Origin: Chara braunii
Lineage: Eukaryota; Streptophyta; Charophyceae; Charales; Characeae
Reading direction: 5' to 3'
Length of the DNA: 27,909 bases
Assembly: GCA_003427395.1 (NCBI GenBank)
Contig: BFEA01000010.1
Location: forward strand, 4,484,439-4,512,347
The notes below the pieces were generated by a model. That model was not told where the DNA came from and did no database searches. It saw only the letters and a list, made by a program, of their open reading frames with translations. Shown piece by piece: positions 9,634-19,844 of the stretch; position 1 is the first letter of the stretch; each line of letters begins with the position of its first letter. The translations under genes and the position numbers were made by a program.

Positions 9634-10828
9634 TGTTGCATACTCGTGAATACTTCAACAAGTATGGCCAGAACCAAAGATCAACCAATATAGGATGAGA
9701 ATGTATGCAGCGAAAGTTTGATAAATGGACTGACTTACATAGATTGGACTCATACAGATATCACTCAACACACAAACAATCGTGAGATGGTGGGGTCTGA
9801 GCCAATCATAGACGATGCTCAGGCCCCGTACAACCATACACAGATGAAAGGTAGGAGGAGAGACGAAGGAGGTGGGAGATGTAGGCAGCGCCAAATGTCA
9901 CCGAGATAGAATCCAGTAGGTCACCGATATGGTAGTCCAAAATGTCATCGAACAAGATCAAAATGTCGTGGACAATAAGTCACCAATATCGGAGGTACAG
10001 AGTCCTAATGTAACTGGTGTCCAGTCTGTGATGCCGCCGAGTATCAATCCCAATAATTTCCAAGTCTCGGATCCGGTGTATCACAGCCTCTTACCACCGA
10101 AGTCCAACACTGATCTCTGTCCAACTCGTATCAAGTCTCCAATCTGAAGAAGAGGAGGACGAAGTCTGAAGAAGAAGAAGAAGAAGTCTGAAGGAGAAGA
10201 AGAAGAAGTCTGAAGGAGAAGAGGAAGATGGAGATGGAGAGGAGGAGGAGGGAGAGATGGTGAGGTAGGGAGGAGGAGAATCCTCACTGCCCTGTCCTGT
10301 CCCTAAGCCTTACCTGCAAGATGCAAGGTGGCGCCTTGAAGCCTTCTGCAGTCGAAGCCCGTTGAATCTATGGCGCCAGAGATAAGTACCAGGTACGTAT
10401 CTCACGCCCTCTCTATCCCGAACTGCGGCCTAGCGCCAACCTCGCGCTGCTATTCCTGGTGTTGCGCTAAACTGAAATAGCGCAGCGCTGCCTCTCGCTC
10501 CTCCCTCGTTCCAACCTGCAGGAATGGTCGCTGAACCAGCCTAAGTATCGTCCGGCGGCCGGTCGACCTCAATGCTGGCCTCCTACGCCATGGGCTGAAC
10601 CGTCGAAATAGTCGTTCAACCCAGACCGGCGGACGACAGTCTCAAGAGTGCCGCCAAACGGTTTGTCGCTTGGGCCAGACCTGGGTCTGCTGATACTGAG
10701 GCCCAACCGGTGGCCTAATAGGGTCTACCGGGAGGAAAAAGGCCTGGCCTTTGGCTAGGCCGGCCTGGGTCCCCCTGAACCGGTGTGTCGGACCTGTGGA
10801 GGCCCGTGTGAAGTCGCAGACTGTAACA
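9634..10828 (-). repeat. 5' LTR of the chromovirus
   Basis: This is the partner of 816-2019, in the same orientation, from tgttgcatactcgtg to gactgtaaca. It lies upstream of gag on the minus strand, so it would carry the element promoter. Compared with the other LTR it has scattered substitutions and small indels, for example within the purine-rich tract at about 10140-10270 and near 10640-10660. Immediately to its right the satellite resumes with cacatgaacttt. Confidence 0.93.
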
Positions 10829-13270
10829 CACATGAACTTTGACAAAGTGAAGATTGAACTAGTGAGTGCACATGCGCATGCATGAAAGAACAACCAAGTG
10901 TAAAACGGAACACTACAACATACATGAACTTGACAAGGTGAAGATTGAACTAGTGAATGCACATGCACATGGATGAAAGAGCAACCAAGTGTGAATCGAA
11001 ACACTACCATAGACATGGAATTGACAAGGTGAGGATTGAACCGATGAATGCACATGCACATGGAGGAAAGAGCAACCAAGTGTAAAACGGAACACTACAA
11101 CACACATGAACTTGACCAAGTGAAGATTCAACTAGTGAATGCACATGCACATGCACATGGATGAAAGAGCAACCTAGTGTGAATCGGAACACTTCCATAC
11201 ACACGAACTTGACAAGGTGAGGATTGAACTAGTGAATGTACGTCTATATGGATGGAAGAGCAACCAAGTGTGAATCGGAACACTACCATACACATGAACT
11301 TGACAAGGTGGGGATTGAACTCGGGAATGCACATGTACATGGAGGAAAGAGCAACCAAGTGTAAAACGGAACACTACAACACACATGAACTTTACAAAGT
11401 GAAGATTGAACTAGAGAATGCACATGCATATGGATGAAAGAGCAACCAAGTGTAAATCGGAACACTACCATACACACGAACTTGACAAGGTGAGGATTGA
11501 ACTAGTGAATGCACATGCACATGGATGGAAGAGCAACAAAGTGTGAATCGGAACACTACCATACGCATTACTTGACAAGGTGGGGATTGAACTAGGGAAT
11601 GCACATGCACATGTACGAAAGAGCAACCAAGTGTAAAACGGAACACTACAACACACATGAACTTGACAAAGTGAAGATTGAACTAGTGAATGCACATGCA
11701 TATGGGTGAAAGAGCAACCAAGTGTGAATCGGAACACTACCATACACATGAACTTGACAAGGTGAGGATTGAACTAGGGAATGCACATGCACATGGAGGA
11801 AAGAGCAACCAAGTGTAAAACGGAAGAGTAAAACATACATGAACTTGACAAAGTAAAGTTTGAATTAATGAATGCGCATGCATATGGATGAAAGACCAAC
11901 CAAGTGTGAATCGGAACACTACCATACACATGAACTTGACAAGGTGGGGATTGAACTAGGGAATGCACATGCACATGGAGGAAAGAGTAACCAAGTGTAA
12001 AACGACACAGAACAACACACATGAACTTGACAAAGTGAAGATTGAACTGGTGAATGCACATGCATATGGATGAAAGAGCAACCAAGTGTGAATCGGAACA
12101 CTACCATATACATGAACTTGACAAGGTAAGGATTGAACTAGTGAATGCACATGCACATGAGGGAAAAAACATCCAAGTGTGAATCGGAACACTACCATAC
12201 ACATGAATTTGACAAACAAGGGATTGAACTAGGGAATGCACATGCACATGGAGGAAAGAGTAACCAAGTGTAAAACGGAACACTACAACATACATGAACT
12301 TGACAAAGTGAAGTATGAACTAGTGAATGCACATGCATATGGATGGAAGAGCAACCAAGTGTGAATCGGAACACTACCATACACATGAACTTGACAAGGT
12401 GAGGATTGAACTAGTGACTGCACATGCACATGGTGGAAAAAGCATCCAAGTGTGAATCGGAACACTACCATACACATGAACTTGACAAAGTGGGGATTGA
12501 ACCAGGGAATGCACATTCACATGGAAGAAAGAGCAACCAAGTGTAAAACAGAACACTACAACACACATGAATTTGACAAAGTAAAGTTTGAACTAGTGAA
12601 TGCACATGCATATGGATGAAAGAGCAACCAAGTGTGAATTGGAACACTACCATACACATGAACTTAACAAGGTGAGGATTGAAATAGTGAATGCACATGC
12701 ACATGGGGGAAAAAACATCCAAGTGTGAATCAGAACATTGCAATACACGTGAACTTGACAAGCTGAAGATTGAACTAACAAGAGCACATGCACATGGAGG
12801 AAAGAGCAACCAAGTGTAAACGGAATACTACAAGACATATGAACTTGACAAGGTGAGGATTGAACTAGGGAATGCACATGCACAGGGAGGAAAGTTTAAC
12901 CAAGTGTTAAAACAGAACACTACCATGCACATGAACTTGACAAAGTGAAGGTTGAACTAACGAAAGGACATGCTTATGAGTGAAAGAAGAATCTTTTGTT
13001 AATCGGCACACTACAACATACATGAACTTTGACAAAGTGAAGATTGAACTAGTGAGTGCACATGCGCATGGATGAAAGAGCAACCAAGTGTGAAACGGAA
13101 TACTACAATATACATGAACTTAACAAAATGAAGATTGAACTAGTGAATGCACATGCACATGCACATGGATGAAAGAGCAACCAAGTGTGAATCGAAACAC
13201 TACCATACACATGGACTTGACAAGGTGAGGATTGAACTAGTGAATGCACATGCATATGGATGAGAGAGCA
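10829..13270. repeat. 91-bp satellite, right arm (about 27 copies, partly trimeric higher-order repeat)
   Basis: The marker accaagtg or a variant recurs at 10893, 10984, 11075, 11172, 11263, 11354, 11445, 11536, 11626, 11717, 11808, 11899, 11990, 12081, 12172, 12263, 12354, 12445, 12536, 12627, 12718, 12809, 12899, 12991, 13083 and 13180. Most spacings are 90-92 bp. Two are 97 bp, because the cacatg block has gained 6 bp. Three monomer types can be told apart. A has gtaaaacgg, acaacacacatg and catatggatg. B has gtgaatcgg with gaggattgaactagtg. C has gtgaatcgg with ggggattgaactaggg. They follow each other A-B-C over much of the array. The reverse strand gives repeated reading frames of about 64 residues, because the unit is poor in stops and 91 is not a multiple of three. 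Confidence 0.95.
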
Positions 13271-13985
13271 ATCAAGTGCTGAAAGAGAGTGTCATCATGT
13301 GGGAGTTGGGTCATGCATGTGAGTGAGACTTGCCCAAACACATGCTTGTGGCTCATGAATACAACCAAGCATGAAACGAAATGTCATTATGTGAGAGTTG
13401 AGTCATGCATGTGAGTGAGACTTGCTCAAACACATGGTTGTGGCTCATTAATACATCCAAACATGAGACAAAATATCATCATCTACTATATAAGTGAAAG
13501 CATGAGCTAGCCTGGCCAAAGCACAAGGTTGAAACATGAGCATCAAATAATGAAGAATCCGGACATCATCAACTTCTATATGAGTGAAAATATGAGGAAA
13601 ACTAGATCAAGGCACAAGTTTGAAGCATGAGAACAACCAAAGAAGAATCGGGACATCACCTACTACTATGTGAGTGAAAAGCATGAGTTCGATTAGACCA
13701 AATCACAAGATTGGAAGTTTTTTGGAGCATGAGATCATCTATGGAAGATTCGGGACTTCACCTACTACTATGTGAGTGAAAAGCATGAGTTAGACTAGAC
13801 CAAATCACAAGATTGGAGCATGAGATCATCCATGGAAGAATCGAGACTTCACCTACTACTATGTGAGTGAAAAGCATAAGTTAGACTAAAGCAAATCACA
13901 AAAATGGAGCATGAGATCATCCATGGAACAATCGGGACTTCACCTACTACGACGTGAGTGAAAAGCATGAGTTAGACTTAGACCC
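13271..13985. repeat. Diverged satellite monomers keeping the 91-bp phase
   Basis: The sequence looks different from the array to its left, but units still start at about 13271, 13364, 13455, 13542, 13636, 13737, 13828 and 13919. Spacings are 87-94 bp apart from one of 101 bp, which is explained by an insertion around 13712. The first two units share tcatgcatgtgagtgagact. The last ones share cacctactactatgtgagtg and are nearly identical to each other. I read these as old or edge monomers of the same satellite. Confidence 0.8.
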
Positions 13986-14070
13986 TCGGAAGGAGAAGGG
14001 GGAGAAGAAGAAGAAGAAGAGGAAGAAGAAGAAGAAAGAGATGAAGAAGAAGAAGAAGAAGAAGAAGAAG

Positions 14071-14108
<38 letters not shown>

Positions 14109-14246
14109 NAGGAAAAGAAGAAGAAGAAGAGTGAAGAAGAGGAAGAAGAAAAACAACAAGAAGAAGGTGAGGAAGAAGAAGAAGAAAAAGTGAAAGAAGA
14201 AAAAAAAAAAGACGAAGAAGAAGAAGAAGAAGAAGAGGGAGAAGAA
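13986..14246. repeat. GAA-type purine microsatellite with an A run
   Basis: This is an almost pure purine tract of (gaa)n and (gaag)n units, with an interior run of about 38 A and one undetermined base at 14109. All strands give lysine- or serine/phenylalanine-rich reading frames, which are low-complexity artefacts. Length is likely unreliable in the assembly. Confidence 0.9.
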
Positions 14247-15399
14247 TGTCCTCCTTTCCACTCACCTTCTTGATGTCTTGGGGATGGAGCCTCAACCTTG
14301 ATGAAACTTCTTCCTTCTTGCACAAATACCACCTTGGTTATGACTTCCTTCTTCCTCAAGCCCCTCTCTCCTTTCTCTCTCAACTCCACCCAAGCTATGG
14401 CAAGCTTCTCCCGCTATGGCTATGGAGTCCTCCCCTTTAGGAGGGCTAATGAGACTCCCTCTAGCCTCTCTCTCTTCCTCACACCTTGGGGGGCTATGGC
14501 GGACCACCTCCCTAGGCCAGCCTCACCTCCACTAACCTCTAGAGCTCTCTCTCTTTGCTCATAGTCTCCTCTAAGCTCTCCAACTGGTAGGGGTTCCCCT
14601 CTCCTCTCTCAAAGTGAGAAAGTGCTCATATGAGCTCACTTGGGCAGCATGGGCGCTCGTCATGCAAATGTGAGTGTGAAGGACTGAATCCTTTGCTTAT
14701 GTAGGCTGAAACCAGCACTCCGGCCAGCCCATGGGCCTCCCCATGTGCCTTGAGGTAAACCGAGGTACTCCCAAGGCAAAATTCCACTACTAGGCCCTTC
14801 CGGAGGTACCCGGGCCTCATTTTGGATAAGTACATGCAGTCTGCGTGGTTGGTACCAACTCGGATTGCCTCGTGGCCTCCTTCAGCCTCCTTTTTATTTC
14901 CAAACTGCTGCCCCCTTGGGTCCTAATGCCCAAGGGGCAACTTTACTTGAGAGAAAAAGACCTAGTGGACATTTTTCTCGATTTTTTCAGTTTCTACTCC
15001 ATTTTTGGTAGGCCGAGGTATTTTTCCATGCCTCGATGCAGTTTCAGCCTTGGATCTAGCTGAGATCCAAGGCCAACAATATTCCGAGCTACCCCCAAGT
15101 AGCCCTTGCTTCAAATTTGGGCCCCCAAGTTTAATTTTTCAACTTTTGGTGCATCTGACTCTCTTTTTTTGGGTCAAATGCACATTTTTGTTTCCTTCCC
15201 TCTATTTTTTTCTTTCCATTTTGGGCTGCCACCTCATTCAGGAGCTAGCCATTTTGGGCTGGCCCACAAAAAACGGCTAGTTCCTCTCCACCATGAGATC
15301 TGATCTCAGATCCATGGTCCATTTAAAAAACGATCATCTCCCCTTTGCATTTTCTCTTATTTTTCTCTTGTTAATTAAAATGTTGTGACATGCAATCCG

Positions 15400-16140
15400 G
15401 ATTGCCTTCCCTCATTGTAGGAGGGATGAGGTCACAGTTGGGACCTGCCAGTCCCTACTGTGCAGGTCCCAATAGACCGGCACATTCAACTCCACTCTTT
15501 TCTCCCCTTTTGTCTCATTCTCCCTCCATTTTTTTTCATTTTCTTTTCTTTTTCTTTTATTTTTGATGTGACAAGTGTCAGTTAGCTGTTGAGTCTTTTT
15601 CTAGGTCATGGATCCTCATCCATGGCCAGATTCAGACTCATCAGTTGACCGTTATATCTCAAATTACAATAATGGCACCCCCATGCTCCGAGGGAGCTCC
15701 ATTTTGCCTTCGTTAGTCCCAATTTTGAGCCCCCTTTGCTCCAATTTTCTTTAAACAACCTTTTTCTCATGTTGAGCCTCTTGAGGCTCTATTTTCCCAT
15801 GCCTTGCTAGTCTGAGATATCTCGGACTGCTGGGAAGCCCTCCCACCACCATTATTTTACTTTCTTTTCTCTCATCACTCTCCCACTCTCCCCTACTAGT
15901 GCTTGCACCATGGTGCTAGTATTTTTCACCGTTTAGATCCTCGATCTTGACGTTGCTACTTGCTTGTGCGATTATTTCTTGTGTTGGCTCATGGTTCCCT
16001 TGGGACATCTCAAGTCCCCGCCACTTTTCCTCCGTACTAGTTCCGTTTTCTTGTCCCGTCGGTAATCCCGCCGGCGCGTGTCCCATTTTTTCGATTATTA
16101 TTATTTGGGCTCACTTGGTCCCCAGAAACATCCCGTATGG
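15400..16140. repeat. Copy 1 of a duplicated segment (related copy at about 17307-18090)
   Basis: Matching landmarks in order are gggacctgccagtccctac (15440), gacaagtgtcagttagc (about 15570), ctactagtgcttgcac (15892), gatcttgac, then gtcccgtcgg (16052) and ggtgtccaat. The same landmarks appear near 17312, 17440, 17763 and 17919. The offset is 1865-1875 bp. The copies are well diverged. Confidence 0.65.
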
Positions 16141-16437
16141 TGTCCAATTTTTATTTCGGGACCTCCTTGCCCTTGGTGGTTCCAATATCTCTTCCTTAGG
16201 TGCCACATGTGTGCCGATTTTTCTTAGTCGTGAGATATCATCTCACGGTTGTCGTTTACCGTCTCTACGTGCCCCATGCCGAAATCAGTTTTTTCTAGTC
16301 TTTTGGGCTTGCCGTGGCTCATTTTCCCTTAGCCTAGCTCTCCTCATGCAGTCCGTTAATTCTCGAACTGCATTTTTCTATTCCCACAGCCCCACAATTT
16401 GCCCCATACTAGAAGAAAATCAAGCGTTTAATTCCTA

Positions 16438-16690
16438 AGTGCATCCGGGTTCAATATTGGCTCTAGATGCACTTAAAACATGTGTTTTTCCTTCCCCATG
16501 CAGTCCGTTGCAACTCGGACTACACTAGGGGTCAATTCCCTAGCCCCAATGTTCCACAACTAGCCCTCTATTGAAAGAAAAAAAAACGGTCAACTTCCAA
16601 GTGTATCCGGGCTCAATTTTGGCTCCGGATGCACCTGAAACATGTGTTTCTCCTCCCCTATGTAATCCGTTATTTTTCGGTTGCATGGGG
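16438..16690. repeat. Tandem pair of units of about 160 bp
   Basis: The sequence aagtgcatccgggttcaata with its following gatgcactt and aaaacatgtgttt recurs about 162 bp further on as aagtgtatccgggctcaatt. Each copy is followed by a cagtccg-type hairpin (about 16500 and 16662). A third hairpin at 16348 suggests an older unit to the left. Confidence 0.75.
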
Positions 16691-16701
16691 CCTTGATTTT
16701 T

Positions 16702-16736
16702 CTTGATTTTCTCTGGAAAATCAAGAGAAAATCAAG
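16702..16736. other. Hairpin with 12-bp perfect stem
   Basis: cttgattttctc (16702-16713) and gagaaaatcaag (16725-16736) are exact reverse complements around an 11-base loop. No T-run or gene end next to it suggests a terminator. It lies in the candidate LTR block. Confidence 0.8.
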
Positions 16737-17006
16737 GTCCTTTGCAACCGCCATATTCCATAATGTATCTGGTCACGTATGCATCTCCCCAAGTAGTCGT
16801 TTTTTACCGTTAAGGCATTTTTCTCTTTTTTTTTCCTTTCTCTTTTCTTTTCTTTTTTTTTCCTCTTTTTTTGGACAGTAGGGACCTGCCAGTCCCTACT
16901 TGTGGCAGTCCCTACTGAGGGCCAACTCACTCACTCCCTCTTACTTTTTTGTCTTATTCTTCCACCTTTTTTTTTTCTTTTTCTTTATTTTTCTAGCATG
17001 TCACGT

Positions 17007-17306
17007 NNNNNNNNNNNNNNNNNNNNNNNNNNNNNNNNNNNNNNNNNNNNNNNNNNNNNNNNNNNNNNNNNNNNNNNNNNNNNNNNNNNNNNNNNNNNNN
17101 NNNNNNNNNNNNNNNNNNNNNNNNNNNNNNNNNNNNNNNNNNNNNNNNNNNNNNNNNNNNNNNNNNNNNNNNNNNNNNNNNNNNNNNNNNNNNNNNNNNN
17201 NNNNNNNNNNNNNNNNNNNNNNNNNNNNNNNNNNNNNNNNNNNNNNNNNNNNNNNNNNNNNNNNNNNNNNNNNNNNNNNNNNNNNNNNNNNNNNNNNNNN
17301 NNNNNN
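17007..17306. other. Assembly gap (300 N)
   Basis: Exactly 300 undetermined bases. The sequence just left of the gap (16877-17006) and just right of it (17307 onward) both begin with acagtagggacctgccagtc and share ggccaactcactcactccct. The gap therefore lies inside or between copies of a repeat, and its size is probably nominal. Confidence 0.98.
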
Positions 17307-18090
17307 TTTTTGAACAGTAGGGACCTGCCAGTCCCTACTTGTGTCAGTCCCAACTGACGGCCAACTCACTCACTCCCTCTCATCCTCCTTTTTTCTCCCC
17401 TTTTTCTTTTTTTTTTCTTTTTTTCTTGATATGCCAAGTGTCAACTAGCCGTTAAGGCCTTTTTCTAGGCCCTTCCTTTTTTTTTTTTTTTGGCCCTTCC
17501 TATGCCTAAGGTGCAGTCCGTTATATCTCGGACTGCATCTGAGGCCTTCTCATGCCCATGAGAGCCTCTTTTTTACTTCTATGTCTCTCCGACAATGGCC
17601 CCCAAATGCTCCGATTTTCTTCCGGGAGGCTATTTTTCTCATGGAGTCTCTTTTGAATCTGTTTTCTTAAGGGAGGTTGATCTGAGATTTTTCGGATTGC
17701 TCCCATGCCTCCCTCCTCATGTTTCTTTACTTTTTATTTTTCTTTTTATCTCTCCGTTTGCTCCCACTAGTGCTTGCACTTTCCACTAGTGCTTGCACTA
17801 GTGGTGCTAATATTTTCGGTCGTCAAGATCTTGATCTTGACGGTATATTTTGCTTTAATTATTTTCCCTCATGTCGCTCCGCCGTTTCTTCCTGAGACCT
17901 CTACGTTTCCTGCTACTTGTCCCGTCGGTGGTCCCCGACACTTAGTCCCACCGGTGGTCTCCGACACTTTGTCCCGTCGGTGGTCCCCGACACTTTGTCC
18001 CGCCGGTGGTCCCCGACATATTTTGTCACGGATACCATTATTTTTACTTAGTCCCACGTGGTCCCTGGTGCCTTTCCTCAAGGTGTCCAA
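17307..18090. repeat. Copy 2 of the duplicated segment
   Basis: Counterpart of 15400-16140, in the same orientation. It includes the best hairpin, gcagtccg at 17513-17520 pairing with cggactgc at 17529-17536. It also has an expanded cccgtcggtggtccccgac minisatellite where copy 1 has a single related unit. Confidence 0.65.
17919..18022. repeat. 26-bp minisatellite, four copies
   Basis: Units of exactly 26 bp start at 17919, 17945, 17971 and 17997, each built on gtcccgtcggtggtccccga. Four units are clear, with few differences. Confidence 0.9.
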
Positions 18091-18600
18091 TGTTTTTTGG
18101 GTGTTTCCCTCCCCACGGCAACCCCTTTCCCTTGCCTTTCTCAGGCCTTGCTCGCGCCGGATTCTCCGGCCGCGGGGCCTCAAATCCGAGGTTTCCGCTA
18201 ATTGCCGTAGGCGGCCCCCACGTTGGGTCCTTATTTTTTTGCGTCCCACAACCACCGGACCTTCCACCTCTCGGCTCCCCTATTATCTTGTTGCTTGTTG
18301 TGCCGCATTTGCAAAGTTGATGGCCCTTTGACCTTAGTCATGCTGAATTCCCATGACCCTCCTGTCCTCATGCTACGTTCCTATGCGCCCACGTCCTGAC
18401 GCTTACTTGTTTGTCGTCATCGGTTCTTTTCGCCTGTGGTACTCAGCCCAGGGTGTCACACCTCCTGGTGGTCTTATCCTAGTCCTTTGTATTTTTTCTC
18501 TCTCTTGTCCCCTTACTCCAGATTTCTCTGTCGTGCACAATTTGGTTATATACAGATTCTCGAGTGGCGGGATGTTATTCGAGACCCACCGGTCCCGACA

Positions 18601-18635
18601 CATTCCCCCCACTAATTCGCGATGTCCTCATCGTG
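18601..18635 (-). other. Polypurine tract and pol-tail stop of a Ty3/gypsy element
   Basis: On the minus strand the order is a codon run reading HDEDIAN, a TAG stop (18612-18614), then AGTGGGGGGAATG (18613-18601) abutting TGTCGGGACC. A short acidic pol tail, a stop, a G-rich tract and a TG start are the usual 3' end of a Ty3/gypsy internal region. Upstream the frame breaks within a few codons, so only the end of pol remains. Confidence 0.7.
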
Positions 18636-18840
18636 CACCAATCACCTGTGAGTAGGAGGGTCTGAAGGGATAGGCGAAGGAGAGGGGGTGAGGTGTATTA
18701 GGTGGTTAGTTTGCCAGGGTCCTTTTTGTCTTTTCTTGTTATTTTCTCGGGGTCTCTTCTAGTCGTTGCTCCTTGGGGCGGGGAGGGGTGTGTGGAAGGT
18801 CAAGCTCTCTTTTTAGGACTTCCTTCAGGGTTCTCTCTTC
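18636..18840. other. Unassigned non-coding stretch
   Basis: I see no gene, RNA or repeat structure that I can name. The sequence is G/T-rich with ggagagggggtgagg-type runs. Confidence 0.5.
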
Positions 18841-19075
18841 TCATTCATCACTCTTAGAACATCAAGCCCCTTTTTGGTTTCTTTCGTCTCATTCATCACC
18901 CGAAGTGCATCAAGCTTTTAGTCTCATTCATCACTCTTAGGACATCAAGCCTTCTCTCGTCTCATTCATCACTCTTAGAGGATCAAACCTTCTCTTATCT
19001 CATTCATCACTCTCAGAACATCAAACCTTCGCATATCTCATTCATCAAGCCTTTTCTCGTCTCATTCATCAGCCC
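18841..19075. repeat. 38-bp minisatellite, seven copies
   Basis: The core tcattcatcactcttag followed by acatcaagcc recurs at 18841, 18889, 18924, 18962, 19000, 19038 and 19062. The regular spacing is 38 bp, with outer units 48, 35 and 24 bp. No coding signal. Confidence 0.9.
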
Positions 19076-19249
19076 ATGCTCCTCTTCCGAGCCTAGTTAT
19101 TCAAAATGCCTTCGAATATTCTACCCTTCATCCCATGCCGACCAAATCCCTTTTCCGGTCTCCTTCACCCTCTGTGCCTCTTTCAATCGGTTCATCGGCC
19201 TGTGTAATCCATGCCTCCCATCACCATTTCCTCAATTTCATGCTCAACC

Positions 19250-19775
19250 AGATTTACATGCATTCCTTTCAGGTCATTTTGCCAGACTTTTCTCTAGTTC
19301 TGCCTATTTCACATGCATGTCTTCTTCGTCAGACCTTTCTTGTGCCCAAGCTTAATCAATTTCACACGCATATCGCCCAATCCATTTCATATGCATCTTT
19401 CTTCCGGACATCTCGCCAGGTCTTTCTCAAGCCCAAACAACGTCAATTACACATGTATTTGTCCTCCGGACATCTTGCCAGATCTTTCTCAAGCCCAAGC
19501 AAAATCAATTACACATTCCTTTCTCTTTTGGACATCTTATTAGGCAATTTTCAAGCCTATGCAAAGTCGATTACACACTCCTTTCTCTTATGGGCATCTT
19601 GCCAGACCTTTCTCAAGCCTACGCAAAGTCAATTACACATGCCTTTCTCTTCTGGACATCTTGCAAGACCTTTCTCAAGCCCAAACAAAGTTAATTACAT
19701 TCCTTTCTCTTTTGGACATCTTGCCAATCCTTTCTCTAGCCTACGCAAAGTCAATTACACTTTTTTTTCCTCGAA
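19250..19775. repeat. 62-bp tandem repeat, about seven to eight copies
   Basis: ggacatcttgccag-type cores lie at 19406, 19468, 19530, 19592, 19654 and 19714, spaced 62 bp (last 60), each followed by ctttctcaagccyaygcaaa and caattacac. More diverged units extend left to about 19250. A plus-strand frame of 216 residues across it (19135-19785) is only a consequence of the stop-poor repeat. Confidence 0.9.
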
Positions 19776-19844
19776 CTCCTGGTAACCTTATCCTTTTGAC
19801 TGCCGCTCTTTTTATTGCACGCTTTTTCATCGGTAGATGGCACG

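Larger units (their letters stand above)
816..10828 (-). mobile_element. Ty3/gypsy chromovirus (LTR retrotransposon), degenerate
   Basis: This is a structurally complete LTR retrotransposon of about 10.0 kb, read on the minus strand. The order in its own direction is 5' LTR (10828-9634), tRNA-Met-like primer site, long leader, gag, protease, RT, RNase H, integrase with GPY/F module, chromodomain, polypurine tract and 3' LTR (2019-816). Integrase following RT/RNase H places it in Ty3/gypsy (Metaviridae), and the C-terminal chromodomain places it among chromoviruses. The LTR ends are TGTT...AACA. It sits inside a 91-92 bp satellite, with a short duplicated caca/acaca at the borders; the exact duplication length is ambiguous because the target is itself repetitive. 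Five in-frame stops in pol, one in gag and several frameshifts make it non-functional. A hAT-like element (8000-8792) accounts for about 0.8 kb of its length. Confidence 0.95.
14247..18600 (-). repeat. Pyrimidine-rich non-coding block, candidate very long LTR
   Basis: No protein homology is visible in this 4.35-kb stretch. The right edge reads ggtcccgaca and is followed at once by a reverse-strand polypurine tract and pol-tail stop, so 18600 is a good LTR boundary (TGTCGGGACC in element direction). The left edge is less certain. The tgtcctcc at 14247, just after the GAA tract, would give matching TGTC...GACA ends. The interior contains two related copies of a segment of about 0.7 kb spaced about 1.87 kb apart, several hairpins and an N gap. 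The second LTR is not in the window, so this stays a hypothesis. Confidence 0.45.

Noticed and set aside
10642-12883. Many overlapping minus-strand reading frames of 64-145 residues rich in CVVVFRFTLGCSF
   Set aside because: They recur every 91 bp, cross monomer borders in rotating frames and end at monomer-specific stops. They are translations of satellite DNA.
10829-13985. Regular direct repeats as a possible CRISPR array
   Set aside because: The repeats are contiguous with no unique spacers, the unit is 91 bp, and the context is a eukaryotic retroelement landscape.
13940-14389. Serine/phenylalanine-rich minus frames and lysine-rich plus frame
   Set aside because: They are low-complexity translations of the GAA microsatellite and A run, with an N inside.
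16900-17369. Frames spanning the N gap
   Set aside because: They consist almost wholly of undetermined residues.
17774-18331. Plus-strand frame of 185 residues
   Set aside because: It runs through a 26-bp minisatellite and proline/leucine-rich pyrimidine tracts, with no recognisable domain.
19135-19785. Plus-strand frame of 216 residues
   Set aside because: It is mostly the 62-bp tandem repeat read in three successive frames. There is no domain and no start context.
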